From the NCBI GenBank assembly GCA_036381175.1, contig DASVDI010000019.1, forward strand, positions 1 to 64,000: a stretch of DNA of 64,000 nucleotides, read 5' to 3'. Under the pieces are notes generated by a model, which saw only the letters and a list, made by a program, of their open reading frames with translations, was not told where the DNA came from and made no database searches. Shown piece after piece: positions 18,201 to 27,166 of the stretch. Origin of the DNA: JAJUFS01 sp036381175. GTDB taxonomy: Bacteria; Pseudomonadota; Gammaproteobacteria; Natronospirales; JAJUFS01. Position 1 is the first letter of the stretch. Each line of letters begins with the position of its first letter. Position numbers and translations under genes: made by a program.

Positions 18201-18585
18201 CGGAACAACGATCAGTGTCGTGGTGTTCATCGGACTCATCATGCTGGCGGGCATCGCCGTGAACAACGCCATCGTGCTGGTTGATCGCATCAATCAATTG
18301 CGCGCCGACGGCGTGGAAAAATTCGAGGCGATTGTCGAGGCCGGACACACGCGCCTGCGCCCCATCCTGATGACGACGCTCACCACGGTGCTCGGCCTGC
18401 TGCCGATGGCGATTGGCCTGGGTGAAGGCGCGGAGATTCGCACGCCCATGGCGATCACCGTCATCGGCGGTCTCGCGTTCTCCACCGTTCTCACGCTGAT
18501 CGTGATTCCCATCATGTATGCCTTCCTCGACCGCCGGAAAGTGGTTCCCGCGATCGAAGGTCCGGGCACAACCGAGTCCGCCTGA
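15298..18585 (+). CDS. RND efflux permease (HAE1-type), first of tandem pair
   Basis: Inner-membrane proton-driven exporter of 1095 residues, AcrB-type. Visible features: N-terminal TM1 (MLTVAVLVFGLVSQ), porter domain start LLPELSYPTITVRTELPGAAPQEIE, and TM4 with GMLVDNAIVVLENISRH, where AcrB has two adjacent Asp residues and this protein has Asp-Asn. A longer than usual insert of about 60 residues follows TM6 (KRGDMPDGAHPVLGFWQAHRDE and beyond), accounting for the large size. The second half repeats the fold, with MASQFESLVHPFVILFSIPLSLTGA. Substrate unknown. The stop is one base before the ATG of the second permease. Confidence 0.92.
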   Translation: MNLVEFATRRRVTIAMLTVAVLVFGLVSQSRLNVNLLPELSYPTITVRTELPGAAPQEIENLVSRPIEEAVGIIKGVRTVRSVSRTGQSDVTLEFAWGTDMDMAGVDIRDRLDVLDLPLEAESPILLRFDPSSEPVLRYGFALDESKLAQELTAEERLKQLRRYADEQLQKELESIDGVAAVKISGGLEDEIHVLVDQQRLAQLQIPIEQVALRLRSENVNLSGGRLEEGNQEYLVRTINEFQSIDEMRGAIIAERDGRSIYLRDIATVTQGYKEREAITRINGEEAVEVAIYKEGDSNTVRVAEAVERRVAAVKEKLPEEYSLTKVYDQSIFISQAIDEVVNSAIQGGILAALVIFFFLRNFWSTIVISLAIPVSVIATFILMYFYGVSLNIMSLGGIALAVGMLVDNAIVVLENISRHAGLGKNPMAAARDGTGEVGMAITASTLTTIAVFFPLVFVQGVAGQLFSDQSLTVTFALIFSLIVALTLIPMLSAMQLRKRGDMPDGAHPVLGFWQAHRDEKHWSRWLKLPMRLVGMLIAFVVYCLSRLSVLLGRAAGFIGTHVFRYPLAGFDAAYSRVDTAYPRVLRWALGRRVAVMLVITAGFLGSLLLIPMLGVELIPQLSQGEYYVDVKLPPGAPLNETDGVLKQLDDAVQEQSEIDNTYSVAGTGNRLDANPVDAGENSGKLNIALAAGAGRAAEAASMDALRNTLQKIPGVEYKFGRPALFSFETPLEVEIVGYNLDELKSVSDTLVQRMAASDRFADVKSTMQSGHPEIQILFDREKAAQLGLHVSDIANRVVDKVRGELATRYSWRDRKIDVLVRVSEDQRNSVANIENLIVNPESTRPVPLSAVATVVTGTGPAEIRRIAQERVAVVSANVNYGDLGSAVDAVNAILHGITIPEGVTPRVTGQSEDMKLAFTSMQFALVLAVFLVYLVMASQFESLVHPFVILFSIPLSLTGAVLALFVTGTTISVVVFIGLIMLAGIAVNNAIVLVDRINQLRADGVEKFEAIVEAGHTRLRPILMTTLTTVLGLLPMAIGLGEGAEIRTPMAITVIGGLAFSTVLTLIVIPIMYAFLDRRKVVPAIEGPGTTESA

Positions 18586-18586
18586 C

Positions 18587-21500
18587 ATGTGGGAAATCAC
18601 CAGGATCGCATTGCGCCGCCCGATTACGACGGTCATGGCGTTCATCAGCCTCGCGCTGGTCGGCATGATCTCCGCGCACCTGCTGCCGCTGGAATTCCTG
18701 CCGGAGGAATCCTTTCCGGGACTTTTCATCCAGGTGCCTTACCAGGGCTCATCGCCGGAAGAAGTGGAGCGCCTCATCACGCGTCCCATCGAAGAAGTCA
18801 TCGCGACCATGGGCAGCATCGAGCGGCTCGAATCGACATCATCAAGCAACTCCGCAGGCGTCTTCGTGTTCTTCGGCTGGGGTTCGGACATCGGCGTGAA
18901 AAGCGTCGAAGTGCGCGACAAGATCAACGCAATACGCAACGATCTTCCTGATGACCTGTTGCGCATCAACATCTTCAAGTTTGTCACGACGGACCAGCCG
19001 ATCCTGCGGCTGCGCATTTCCTCGACGCAGAATCTTGAAAATGCCTACGACCTGCTTGAACGCAACCTGAAACGGCCGCTGGAACGCATCGAAGGTGTTT
19101 CGCGCGTGGACCTCGGCGGCGTGCAGCCGCCGGAGATCCGCATCGACCTCATCAGTGATCGCGTCTCCGCGCACAACATCGACCTGCAGCAACTCGCACA
19201 ACAATTGCAGGCCGACAATTTTTCCGTGACAGCGGGCATGATTACCAGCCACGAAAAACGCTTTCTCGTGCATCCGCTGGGGCAGTACCAGACACTTGAA
19301 GACATACGCGATGTGATTGTCGCTCCGGGCGTGCGTCTTTCCGACATCGCCAACGTGCATCTCACGCAAGCCGAACGCGAATTCAGCCGGCACCTCGATG
19401 GCGAATATGCCATAGCGCTGGAAGTCTATCGCGCGTCCGACGCCAACATGGTGGCAGTGGCGAATCGCGTGATGGAAGAAATCGGACGCATCTCGCGCCT
19501 GCCGCAGATGGAAGGCATCGCGATCTTCGTCATGGACAACCAGGCGGACGGCGTGACCTCGTCGCTGAACGACGTGCTGAATTCCGGCCTCGTTGGCGCG
19601 GGACTTTCCATGCTGGTGCTGTTCTTCTTCCTGCGCCATTTGCCGATCACCCTGATGGTCACGCTTGCCGTGCCCTTCTCGCTTTCGCTTGCGCTCGCGG
19701 CGCTGTACTTCATGGGTTTGAGCCTCAACATTCTCACGATGATGGGGCTGATGCTCGCCATCGGCATGCTGGTCGACAACGCCGTGGTCGTTTCCGAAAG
19801 CATATTCAGCTACAAGCAGAAGTATCCGGATGACCCGATGCGCGCGACACTGGAAGGCACGCGCTCCGTTGCGACCGCGGTCTTCGCCGGCACGCTGACC
19901 ACCATCATTGTTTTCCTGCCGATCATTTTCGGCGAGGCAAGCGGCATCACGATCTGGCTGAAGCACGTTGCCGTGACCATCATCTTCTCGCTGATCGGTT
20001 CGCTCGCACTCGCACTGACCATGATTCCGATGATCGCGGCGCGGATCAGCGCAACGCCGACCGATGAAGCCGGTTCTTTCATTGCACGTTTCCGCGACGG
20101 CTACGGACGAATGCTGGCATGGACACTGCGGCACCGCTGGGGTTCCGTTGCGTTGATCGGATTGCTTATCGTGGTTTCCGTTCCGGCGTTCACGGGCGTG
20201 AAGATGGACATGTTTCCGCAGGACGACAGCCGCGAGCTTTACCTCGACTACAATCTCGACGGCGTTTACCCGCTGGAAACGGTGGAAGAAAATGTTGCGC
20301 GCATCGAAAATTTCCTGCTGGAAAACAAGGAAGAATATGAAATCCGTTCTGTCTACAGCTGGATGGGCAAGGACAACGCATCCACCGCCATCCTGCTGAC
20401 GGAAGGCGACGCGGCGACGCGTTCGGCCAATGCGATTCGCGACGAGTTGCTCAAGACACTGCCGAAGATTGCGATCGGCGATCCCGGTTTCGACCGTAAC
20501 CGGCAGGGATCGTCAGCCGGCGGCATCGGCATCGAGCTTCGCGGTGAATCCACAGAAACGCTGATGCTGCTGGCAGATGAAGTGAAACGCGTGTTGCGCG
20601 CCGTGCCCGGCGTCATGGAAACAAAAATCGAAAACGGCGACGGCGGCCAGGAAATCCAGGTAATCGTCGATCGCATCCGCGCGCAGCAGCTTGGGCTGTC
20701 AACGCAGGACATCGCGACGACAATCTCGACGGCGATGCGCGGCATCAACCTGAAGCAGTTCCGCGGTTCGCATGGCGAGATCGACATTCGCCTTGCGTTC
20801 AGCGAGGACGATCACCAGTCACTGCAGGAACTCTACGCATTGCCTGTGCACAATGATGCCGGCGAGGAAGTGCTGCTGTCGTCGGTCGCCAGCCTGCGGG
20901 TAGTGGAAGGTCCGACGGAAATTCAACGCACCGACCGCGCAACTACCGTCAACGTGCAGGTCGGCCTGAACAAGGACGTCAGCATGGATGAAATCCAGCC
21001 ACGCCTGCGCGCATCGCTGGAAAACCTTTCGTTTCCTGAAGGGTATTCCTGGAGCCTTGGCCGCTCTTTCGAGGAAGCGGAAGAAAACGAAAGCCAGATG
21101 GGCACGAACTTCCTGCTCGCACTGCTGTTGATCTTCATCGTCATGGCGTCTTTGTTCGAGAAGATCCTGCAACCGCTCGCCATTCTCACTGGCATTCTTT
21201 TCTCGGTCATCGGCGTGTTCTGGCTTTTCTGGCTGACCGGAACGGTGTTCTCGATGATGGCCTGGATCGGCATCCTCATTCTCATGGGCGTGGTCGTGAA
21301 CAACGGCATCGTCATGCTCGATCACGTCAACAATCTGCGCATCGCAGGAATGGGTCGTCATGACGCCATCCTGCAAGGTGCGAAGGATCGCCTGCGGCCG
21401 ATCCTGATGACGGTAAGCACGACCGTGCTCGGCCTGTTGCCGCTCGCCATCGGACAAACGCAACTCGGCGGCGACGGTCCGCCCTACTACCCGATGGCAC

Positions 21501-21652
21501 GCGCGATCATCGGCGGACTGCTGTTCTCGACCGTCGTGAGTCTCGCGATGCTGCCGCTGATCTATTCGCTGTTCGACGATCTCGGCATCTGGGGCAACCG
21601 CGTGTGGGCGTATGCAAGGGGATTGCCGAGGGAGAGGACGGACGCGGCGTGA
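18587..21652 (+). CDS. RND efflux permease (HAE1-type), second of tandem pair
   Basis: A second AcrB-type permease of 1021 residues, starting MWEITRIALRRPITTV one base after the stop of the first, so the two are co-translated. It has LLPLEFLPEESFPGLFIQVPYQGSSPEEVE, TM4 motif GMLVDNAVVVSESIFSYK (again Asp-Asn rather than Asp-Asp), and in the second half MASLFEKILQPLAILTG. Tandem permeases can form mixed trimers, as MdtB/MdtC do; whether these do is inference. It shares the single adaptor encoded at 13493. It is the last gene of the operon. Confidence 0.92.
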   Translation: MWEITRIALRRPITTVMAFISLALVGMISAHLLPLEFLPEESFPGLFIQVPYQGSSPEEVERLITRPIEEVIATMGSIERLESTSSSNSAGVFVFFGWGSDIGVKSVEVRDKINAIRNDLPDDLLRINIFKFVTTDQPILRLRISSTQNLENAYDLLERNLKRPLERIEGVSRVDLGGVQPPEIRIDLISDRVSAHNIDLQQLAQQLQADNFSVTAGMITSHEKRFLVHPLGQYQTLEDIRDVIVAPGVRLSDIANVHLTQAEREFSRHLDGEYAIALEVYRASDANMVAVANRVMEEIGRISRLPQMEGIAIFVMDNQADGVTSSLNDVLNSGLVGAGLSMLVLFFFLRHLPITLMVTLAVPFSLSLALAALYFMGLSLNILTMMGLMLAIGMLVDNAVVVSESIFSYKQKYPDDPMRATLEGTRSVATAVFAGTLTTIIVFLPIIFGEASGITIWLKHVAVTIIFSLIGSLALALTMIPMIAARISATPTDEAGSFIARFRDGYGRMLAWTLRHRWGSVALIGLLIVVSVPAFTGVKMDMFPQDDSRELYLDYNLDGVYPLETVEENVARIENFLLENKEEYEIRSVYSWMGKDNASTAILLTEGDAATRSANAIRDELLKTLPKIAIGDPGFDRNRQGSSAGGIGIELRGESTETLMLLADEVKRVLRAVPGVMETKIENGDGGQEIQVIVDRIRAQQLGLSTQDIATTISTAMRGINLKQFRGSHGEIDIRLAFSEDDHQSLQELYALPVHNDAGEEVLLSSVASLRVVEGPTEIQRTDRATTVNVQVGLNKDVSMDEIQPRLRASLENLSFPEGYSWSLGRSFEEAEENESQMGTNFLLALLLIFIVMASLFEKILQPLAILTGILFSVIGVFWLFWLTGTVFSMMAWIGILILMGVVVNNGIVMLDHVNNLRIAGMGRHDAILQGAKDRLRPILMTVSTTVLGLLPLAIGQTQLGGDGPPYYPMARAIIGGLLFSTVVSLAMLPLIYSLFDDLGIWGNRVWAYARGLPRERTDAA

Positions 21653-21705
21653 GCGATGAAGGGAAAGGCAGGAAGAGCAACCAGGAAAAGAGAATCCCTC
21701 CCCGA

Positions 21706-21816
21706 CCCTCCCTTTGATAAAGGGAGGGAGTTCTCCGTTTCGCATTCGCTGGATGCCGAACTAACAGGTCTTGCGGCAGACCTGAACGAAGACAGCCCCC
21801 TTTTTCAAAAGGGGGC
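21706..21816. repeat. Two stem-loops after the RND operon
   Basis: CCCTCCCTTT GATA AAGGGAGGG lies at 21706-21728 and GCCCCC TTTTTCAAAA GGGGG at 21795-21816. They resemble short dispersed palindromes common between genes; neither has a clean T-run. The rest of the gap 21653-21890 holds nothing I can assign. Confidence 0.45.
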
Positions 21817-21890
21817 CGGTGCGCGAAGCGCAGCGAGAGGATTTTCGCCCTTTCTCAAAAAGGAGCCGCCGAGCGAAACACGGGGGGATT

Positions 21891-22991
21891 TTACGAAGAT
21901 TCCTTCAACAACAACTCATCGACATTCCAGTAACCCTGCTCCAGCACGTTTACCAGCAGATCACCGCGCACCGCATCGATGGACATGCTGGTCGAACCGA
22001 GGCTGAGAACGATGCGGCTCAATGACTGCGCATCGGGGATGGTGTCAGTGTTACCGGTGAACTGAACATATTGGCGCAAGTGATCGCCGCGCCGCTTCAG
22101 GCGCTCGGCACGTTTCGGATCGGACTTCAGCCGGGCGACGGCATCCGCAATGGGTTTCTCCATCGACAGGCATTCCTGCGGCGTGCCGTACTTGCTCGCA
22201 CCCGGATGCTTGTCGCGCGTGGCGCGCGCGAGCGGCGCGAGATCGTTTTCGCTGAACTGAACGTAAAGGTATTGCGTGAGCGCAAGCAGCTGAATATTGA
22301 TTTCGCGTTTCGCGGCAACGCTCAGGCCCTTGAAGGGTGGAGGCTCTCGATCACGGACGCGTTCCAGTTCCGCCAGGCATTCATCGCGTTGCGCGACAAT
22401 CGGCGCCACCTGTTCTTCGGCCGCGATGACGTCAAGGCCGAGCTGCTTGCGACGGAAGTAATGCCAGAACTTGTTCGCCCGCCGCAACTGCTCCTGCACC
22501 TCTTTCAGGTTTTCCGCCATCTCCTGGTAGATCGAATCGTACTGCGCAAACTTCTGCTCGAGCTGGCGCTGCTGTTCAACCGCGCTCGCCTTGAAGTTAT
22601 CGATCAATTTCTGTTTTTCAAGTTGCTCGAATTTCGCGACCAGTTCATCGCGGCGCGCTTCCAGCAATTTGCGGCACAGCTTCCACAGCGAATCGAGACG
22701 GTAATAAATGATGGCGTTCTGGCCGCGCTCGGGATTCGCCAGCATCGCTTCCAGGCCGTCGAGCCGTTCCTTGTAGTACGCGTGCCGTTGCATGAGATCA
22801 GCATGCTCGTTCCGAAGCGCCTCGAGTTCGTCGAGCGTCTTGCCGAATTCGCGCTTGATCTGGTTGCGTTTTTCGAACAGCAACAGCAATTGCTGTTGCT
22901 GCTCATTCACCACTTCATCGCGCTGCGTGGAATCCGCGCGCCTGAATTTCGACAGCAACCCACCCTTGTTGCGTTCCGATGCCCCGGGCAT
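21891..22991 (-). CDS. Coiled-coil protein, unknown function
   Basis: A 366-residue protein (from MPGASERNKGG) that I do not recognise. Residues about 25-220 are strongly predicted coiled coil (EVVNEQQQQLLLLFEKRNQIKREF, and later EQLEKQKLIDNFKASAVEQQRQLE). The C-terminal third is globular with SVAAKREINIQLLALTQYLYVQF. The ATG at 22991 has GGGGAG upstream, better than an in-frame ATG at 23072 that would overlap the preceding gene. It lies 35 bp downstream of a DUF1249 gene, likely in one transcript. Confidence 0.7.
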   Translation of the reverse strand: MPGASERNKGGLLSKFRRADSTQRDEVVNEQQQQLLLLFEKRNQIKREFGKTLDELEALRNEHADLMQRHAYYKERLDGLEAMLANPERGQNAIIYYRLDSLWKLCRKLLEARRDELVAKFEQLEKQKLIDNFKASAVEQQRQLEQKFAQYDSIYQEMAENLKEVQEQLRRANKFWHYFRRKQLGLDVIAAEEQVAPIVAQRDECLAELERVRDREPPPFKGLSVAAKREINIQLLALTQYLYVQFSENDLAPLARATRDKHPGASKYGTPQECLSMEKPIADAVARLKSDPKRAERLKRRGDHLRQYVQFTGNTDTIPDAQSLSRIVLSLGSTSMSIDAVRGDLLVNVLEQGYWNVDELLLKESS

Positions 22992-23026
22992 TTTCTTCTC
23001 CCCAAAAATGCTTCTTGGTGTTTTTT

Positions 23027-23488
23027 CTAAAAATCGAACGAGTGACCGCGTTCCAGGCAGTACTCCAGCCATTTGTTCAACAGGATGTTGCGTTGCCAGC
23101 GGCGCGCGAGCTCGTCGTGCGCATTTGTGGCGAAGCGTCCCAGCAAACGGTGCCGGTGATGAATCCGGCGGCAGGACAGCACTTCCGCCAATTGTGCATC
23201 GTAGTAAACGCGCACGATGAGATCGGGATCCGCGTCCGTCTCGCCCGCCGCATCAAAAAAATACGTGAGACGAAACGTCGTGGTGTACGGCGAGCGCTCC
23301 TGCACTTCCAGATGCAGGTCGAGATCGCCGGGGACCGCCGAAACCATTTCGTTCGGCATGTCGCGAAGACGCTCGCGACCGAACAACTGCACGAGCCTGC
23401 GCCAGTTGCTTTCATAAACGGCCATCAGGCCGCGAAAGCTGCCCGGTCTTACGACGTGAACGCCCTGTTTGTCGATGTCGATAATCAT
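23027..23488 (-). CDS. DUF1249 (YqiB-like) protein
   Basis: A 153-residue cytosolic protein of the DUF1249 family, which includes E. coli YqiB. Family-like features are YESNWRRLVQLF near residue 27, DLDLHLEVQERSPYTTTFRLTYFF near 57, and DPDLIVRVYYDAQLAEVLS with HHRHRLLGRFATNAHDELARRWQRN NLL-type ending. The function is unknown. In E. coli the gene lies near the cAMP phosphodiesterase cpdA and nudF; here neither is present. It is followed by the coiled-coil gene on the same strand. Confidence 0.82.
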   Translation of the reverse strand: MIIDIDKQGVHVVRPGSFRGLMAVYESNWRRLVQLFGRERLRDMPNEMVSAVPGDLDLHLEVQERSPYTTTFRLTYFFDAAGETDADPDLIVRVYYDAQLAEVLSCRRIHHRHRLLGRFATNAHDELARRWQRNILLNKWLEYCLERGHSFDF

Positions 23489-23535
23489 CGTTCGAGAATA
23501 GCACAGCGGCCTGTAATCAATGAGGCGAGCCCTCG

Positions 23536-24360
23536 TCAGAAGAAGCGCCGCTTGATGCCCGTTTCATGAATGATCGTGGTCGCGATTTCCTCGATCGAAC
23601 AATTCGTTGTATCGATATGCGGAATATTCATTTTCCGGTAAAGGTCTTCCGCCTGGCGCAGTTCCAGATTCACTTGTGCGGATGAGGCATAGCGGCTGTC
23701 GGGCCGGCGCTCGTTGCGAATCTGCTGCAAACGGCCAGCGTCGATGGTCAGGCCATACAATTTGTGGCGATGCGGCAGCAGGGGTTGGGGGAAACGCCCG
23801 GTTTCAAGATCTTCTTCAGTCAGCGGATAATTCGCCGCGAACAGTCCGTAGTGCAGCGCGAGATACAGGCACGTTGGCGTCTTGCCGGAACGCGACACGC
23901 CGATCAGCACCACGTCCGCGCGCTCGTAATTGCGCGTGGTCACGCCGTCGTCATTCGCGAGCGCGAAATTCATCGCGTCGATGCGCGTGGTGTACGTGCC
24001 CATGTCGTGCATGCCGTGCGCGCGCCCGGCGGTGTGCGAGGATTTCAAACCGAGATCGCGTTCCAGTGGGCCGATGAAGGCATCGAAGAAATCGAGGAAA
24101 AGACAATTCGCACCTTCGACAATCTTGCGCGCATCGTCGGTAATGAGCGTGCTGAAAATCACCGGACGTTCGCCCTCTTCCTCCGCCGTGCGGTTGACGC
24201 GCTCGACAAAGGCTTTCGCCTTCTCGACGGTGCTGATGAAGGGCACGGTCACCTGGCGGAAGCGCACTCCGTCGAACTGCGTCAGCAGGCTGTGACCCAG
24301 CGTTTCGGCGGTGATGCCAGTGCGGTCCGACACGAAAAACACGGTGCGGGATTTTTCCAT
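23536..24360 (-). CDS. ppsR: PEP synthase regulatory protein (kinase/pyrophosphorylase)
   Basis: A 274-residue bifunctional regulator (DUF299 family) that inactivates PEP synthase by ADP-dependent phosphorylation of a threonine and reactivates it by phosphate-dependent pyrophosphorolysis. The N-terminus has VFFVSDRTGITAETLGHSLL, and the P-loop is IGVSRSGKTPTCLYLA near residue 150. The start at 24360 has GAGGAGGGG upstream. It is divergent from ppsA, its target, across 195 bp, which strongly supports the assignment. Confidence 0.95.
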   Translation of the reverse strand: MEKSRTVFFVSDRTGITAETLGHSLLTQFDGVRFRQVTVPFISTVEKAKAFVERVNRTAEEEGERPVIFSTLITDDARKIVEGANCLFLDFFDAFIGPLERDLGLKSSHTAGRAHGMHDMGTYTTRIDAMNFALANDDGVTTRNYERADVVLIGVSRSGKTPTCLYLALHYGLFAANYPLTEEDLETGRFPQPLLPHRHKLYGLTIDAGRLQQIRNERRPDSRYASSAQVNLELRQAEDLYRKMNIPHIDTTNCSIEEIATTIIHETGIKRRFF

Positions 24361-24555
24361 CCGTTGCCCCTCCTCGGGCTGCATCATGAAAGATCGCGAC
24401 CATGACGAGGCCGCCCGGGCAACATAGCAGGCCGCGCCGCTGCAATGAAGCCGCGAGGACACCGGGAATCACGGTCACTCCTCGGGTACAATGCGGCGCG
24501 ATGTTTTCACTGCAGATCCGGCGCCGGTGCGGCGCTCCTTCAAGGGGGAAAAACG

Positions 24556-26925
24556 TTGGACAACTACGTAATCCGGTTCGAAGAGCTTGGCATGAACGAT
24601 GTCGAGCGCGTCGGCGGCAAGAACGCCTCGCTGGGCGAAATGATCGCCAACCTCGCCAATGCCGGCGTGAAAGTGCCCGGCGGCTTCGCCACCACCGCCC
24701 AGGCCTACCGCGATTTCCTCAAGCATGAGGGCCTGGCAGACCGGATCAACGGCGCGCTGGATGCGCTCGACGTGGACGACATCCGCAAGCTCGCCGCCAC
24801 CGGCAAGCAGATCCGCGAGTGGATCATGGCGACGCCCTTCCCCGCGAAGCTTCGTGAAGACGTCGCACACGCCTACGAGATACTTGTGAAAGAGTCCGGG
24901 CAGGAAGCCTCCTTCGCCGTACGGTCGTCTGCAACCGCGGAAGATCTGCCGGACGCCTCCTTCGCAGGCCAGCAGGAAACGTTCCTGAATATCAAAGGCT
25001 TGGACAATATTATTGAAGCGATGCACGAAGTATTTGCCTCGCTGTTCAACGACCGCGCCATCGCCTACCGCGTTCACCAGGGCTTCGATCACAGCCTGGT
25101 CGCGCTTTCGGCCGGCGTGCAGCGCATGGTGCGCTCGGACATCGGCGCCTCGGGCGTGATGTTCACGCTGGACACCGAATCCGGCTTCCGCGACGCGGTG
25201 TTCATCACCTCCGCCTACGGTCTCGGCGAGACCGTCGTGCAGGGTGCGGTGAATCCGGACGAATTCTACGTCTACAAACCCTCACTTGCGGCAGATCGGG
25301 AAGCTATCCTGCGCCGCAGTCTCGGCGGCAAGGCCATCCAGATGGTGTATTCCGGCGAGGCGGGCCACAGCCGCTCGACGAAGACCATCGAAGTTGCCGA
25401 AGCGGACCGCGTTCGTTTCTCCCTGAATGACGCCGAAATCCACGCGCTGGCGAAACAGGCGGTCATCATCGAGCAGCATTACGGCCGCCCGATGGACATC
25501 GAATGGGGCAAGGACGGCAACGACGGCGAGCTGTACGTACTGCAGGCGCGCCCGGAAACCGTGCAAAGCCGTGCCGGCCAGGTGATCGAACGCTACAACC
25601 TCAAAGGCAAAGGTGACGTGCTCGCCGAAGGCCGCGCCATTGGCCAACGCATCGGCGCGGGTACCGCGAAGGTGCTGAGCACGATCGCGGACATGCACCG
25701 CGTCGAGCCCGGTGACGTGCTGGTCACCGACATGACCGATCCCGACTGGGAGCCGATCATGAAACGCGCTTCCGCCATCGTCACCAATCGCGGCGGGCGC
25801 ACCTGTCATGCCGCGATCATCGCGCGCGAACTCGGCATTCCGGCCGTGGTCGGTTGCGGCGATGCGACCGAGCGGGTGAAGGACGGCGTGGATGTCACCA
25901 TCTCCTGCGCCGAGGGCGACACCGGTTACATCTACAACGGCAAGCTCGATTTCGAGAAAAAGGAAATCGCGCTCGACAACATGCCCGACATTCCGCTCAA
26001 GGTGATGATGAACGTCGCGAATCCCGATCGCGCGTTCAGCTTCGCGGCCCTGCCCCATCGCGGCATCGGTCTCGCGCGCCTGGAGTTCATCATCAATGTG
26101 ATGATCGGCGTGCATCCGAAGGCGCTGCTGAATTTCGATCGCATGGCGCCGGAAATCCAGAAGGAAATCCGCCGGCACATGGCGGGTTATGCCGATCCGG
26201 TTTCGTTCTACGTCGACAAGCTTGCCGAAGGCATTGCGACGCTTGCGGCGGCTTTTGCGCCGGAGCCGGTGATCGTACGCATGTCGGATTTCAAGACGAA
26301 CGAATACGCGAACCTGCTCGGTGGCAAGGAGTTCGAACCGCACGAGGAAAACCCGATGATCGGCTGGCGCGGCGCTTCGCGTTACGTGTCGGAAAATTTC
26401 CGCGACTGCTTCGAACTGGAATGCCGCGCGCTGAAGAAAGTTCGCGACGATATGGGCCTTGCGAACGTGCAGGTCATGATTCCGTTCGTGCGCACCGTTG
26501 ATGAAGGCCGGCAGGTCGTCGAGTTGCTGGAAGCCAACGGCCTCAAGCGCGGCGAAAACGGTTTGAAACTCATCATGATGTGCGAGCTGCCATCGAACGC
26601 GCTGCTCGCCGATGAATTCCTGGAATACTTCGATGGGTTCTCCATCGGGTCGAACGATCTGACGCAGCTCACGCTCGGCCTCGATCGCGATTCCGGTCTG
26701 ATCGCGCAACTCTTCGACGAGCGCAACGATGCCGTGAAGAAATTGTTGTCGATGGCGATCCAGGCCTGCCGCAAGCACGGCAAGTACATCGGCATCTGCG
26801 GCCAGGGCCCGTCGGATCATCCCGATCTCGCGGAGTGGCTGCTGCAGCAAGGCATCGAATCGGTGTCGTTGAATCCGGATACGGTCGTCGAAACCTGGTT
26901 GTATCTGGCGGGCCAGAAAGTCTGA
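24556..26925 (+). CDS. ppsA: Phosphoenolpyruvate synthase
   Basis: Makes PEP from pyruvate and ATP, releasing AMP and phosphate, for gluconeogenesis. About 789 residues, similar along its length to E. coli PpsA. The N-terminal ATP-grasp domain has GGKNASLGEMI and FAVRSSATAEDLPDASFAGQ; the phosphohistidine domain has TNRGGRTCHAAIIARELG with the catalytic His, next to the regulatory Thr; the C-terminal PEP-binding barrel has GIGLARLEFI and ICGQGPSDHPD. The start is TTG at 24556 with AAGGGGG 7 nt upstream; no suitable ATG lies near. It is divergent from ppsR. Confidence 0.96.
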   Translation: MDNYVIRFEELGMNDVERVGGKNASLGEMIANLANAGVKVPGGFATTAQAYRDFLKHEGLADRINGALDALDVDDIRKLAATGKQIREWIMATPFPAKLREDVAHAYEILVKESGQEASFAVRSSATAEDLPDASFAGQQETFLNIKGLDNIIEAMHEVFASLFNDRAIAYRVHQGFDHSLVALSAGVQRMVRSDIGASGVMFTLDTESGFRDAVFITSAYGLGETVVQGAVNPDEFYVYKPSLAADREAILRRSLGGKAIQMVYSGEAGHSRSTKTIEVAEADRVRFSLNDAEIHALAKQAVIIEQHYGRPMDIEWGKDGNDGELYVLQARPETVQSRAGQVIERYNLKGKGDVLAEGRAIGQRIGAGTAKVLSTIADMHRVEPGDVLVTDMTDPDWEPIMKRASAIVTNRGGRTCHAAIIARELGIPAVVGCGDATERVKDGVDVTISCAEGDTGYIYNGKLDFEKKEIALDNMPDIPLKVMMNVANPDRAFSFAALPHRGIGLARLEFIINVMIGVHPKALLNFDRMAPEIQKEIRRHMAGYADPVSFYVDKLAEGIATLAAAFAPEPVIVRMSDFKTNEYANLLGGKEFEPHEENPMIGWRGASRYVSENFRDCFELECRALKKVRDDMGLANVQVMIPFVRTVDEGRQVVELLEANGLKRGENGLKLIMMCELPSNALLADEFLEYFDGFSIGSNDLTQLTLGLDRDSGLIAQLFDERNDAVKKLLSMAIQACRKHGKYIGICGQGPSDHPDLAEWLLQQGIESVSLNPDTVVETWLYLAGQKV

Positions 26926-26929
26926 CAGT

Positions 26930-27036
26930 GCGTAGCCCGGATGAAGCGTAGCGGAATCCGGGGCGACAGCCCTGCATGAATCCGCGCACGATCCCGGATT
27001 CCGGCTTGCTCCGCGACGCCTGCATCCGGGCTACGC
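26930..27036. repeat. TAGCCCGGAT inverted repeat, copy 2
   Basis: The left arm GCGTAGCCCGGATGAAGCG pairs with a right arm ending TGCATCCGGGCTACGC, with GGAATCCGGG and CCCGGATTCC inside. It begins 4 bp after the ppsA stop. A related copy is at 4142-4221. Confidence 0.8.
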
Positions 27037-27053
27037 AAGCCTGATCCATCTTT

Positions 27054-27089
27054 CACAAAAAAACCGCTCCGCGTTTCCGCGGAGCGGTT
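27054..27089 (-). terminator. Intrinsic terminator of the large lipoprotein gene
   Basis: The stem AACCGCTCCGCG/CGCGGAGCGGTT with a TTTC loop is followed on the minus strand by a T-run. It is 78 nt beyond the lipoprotein stop. Confidence 0.85.
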
Positions 27090-27166
27090 CCGGTAACTCC
27101 CTTCACCCCGCCGGCGCGTCCTTGCGCCGGCTCCTCATCCATTACCGGTATGCTGATGCGAACGAA

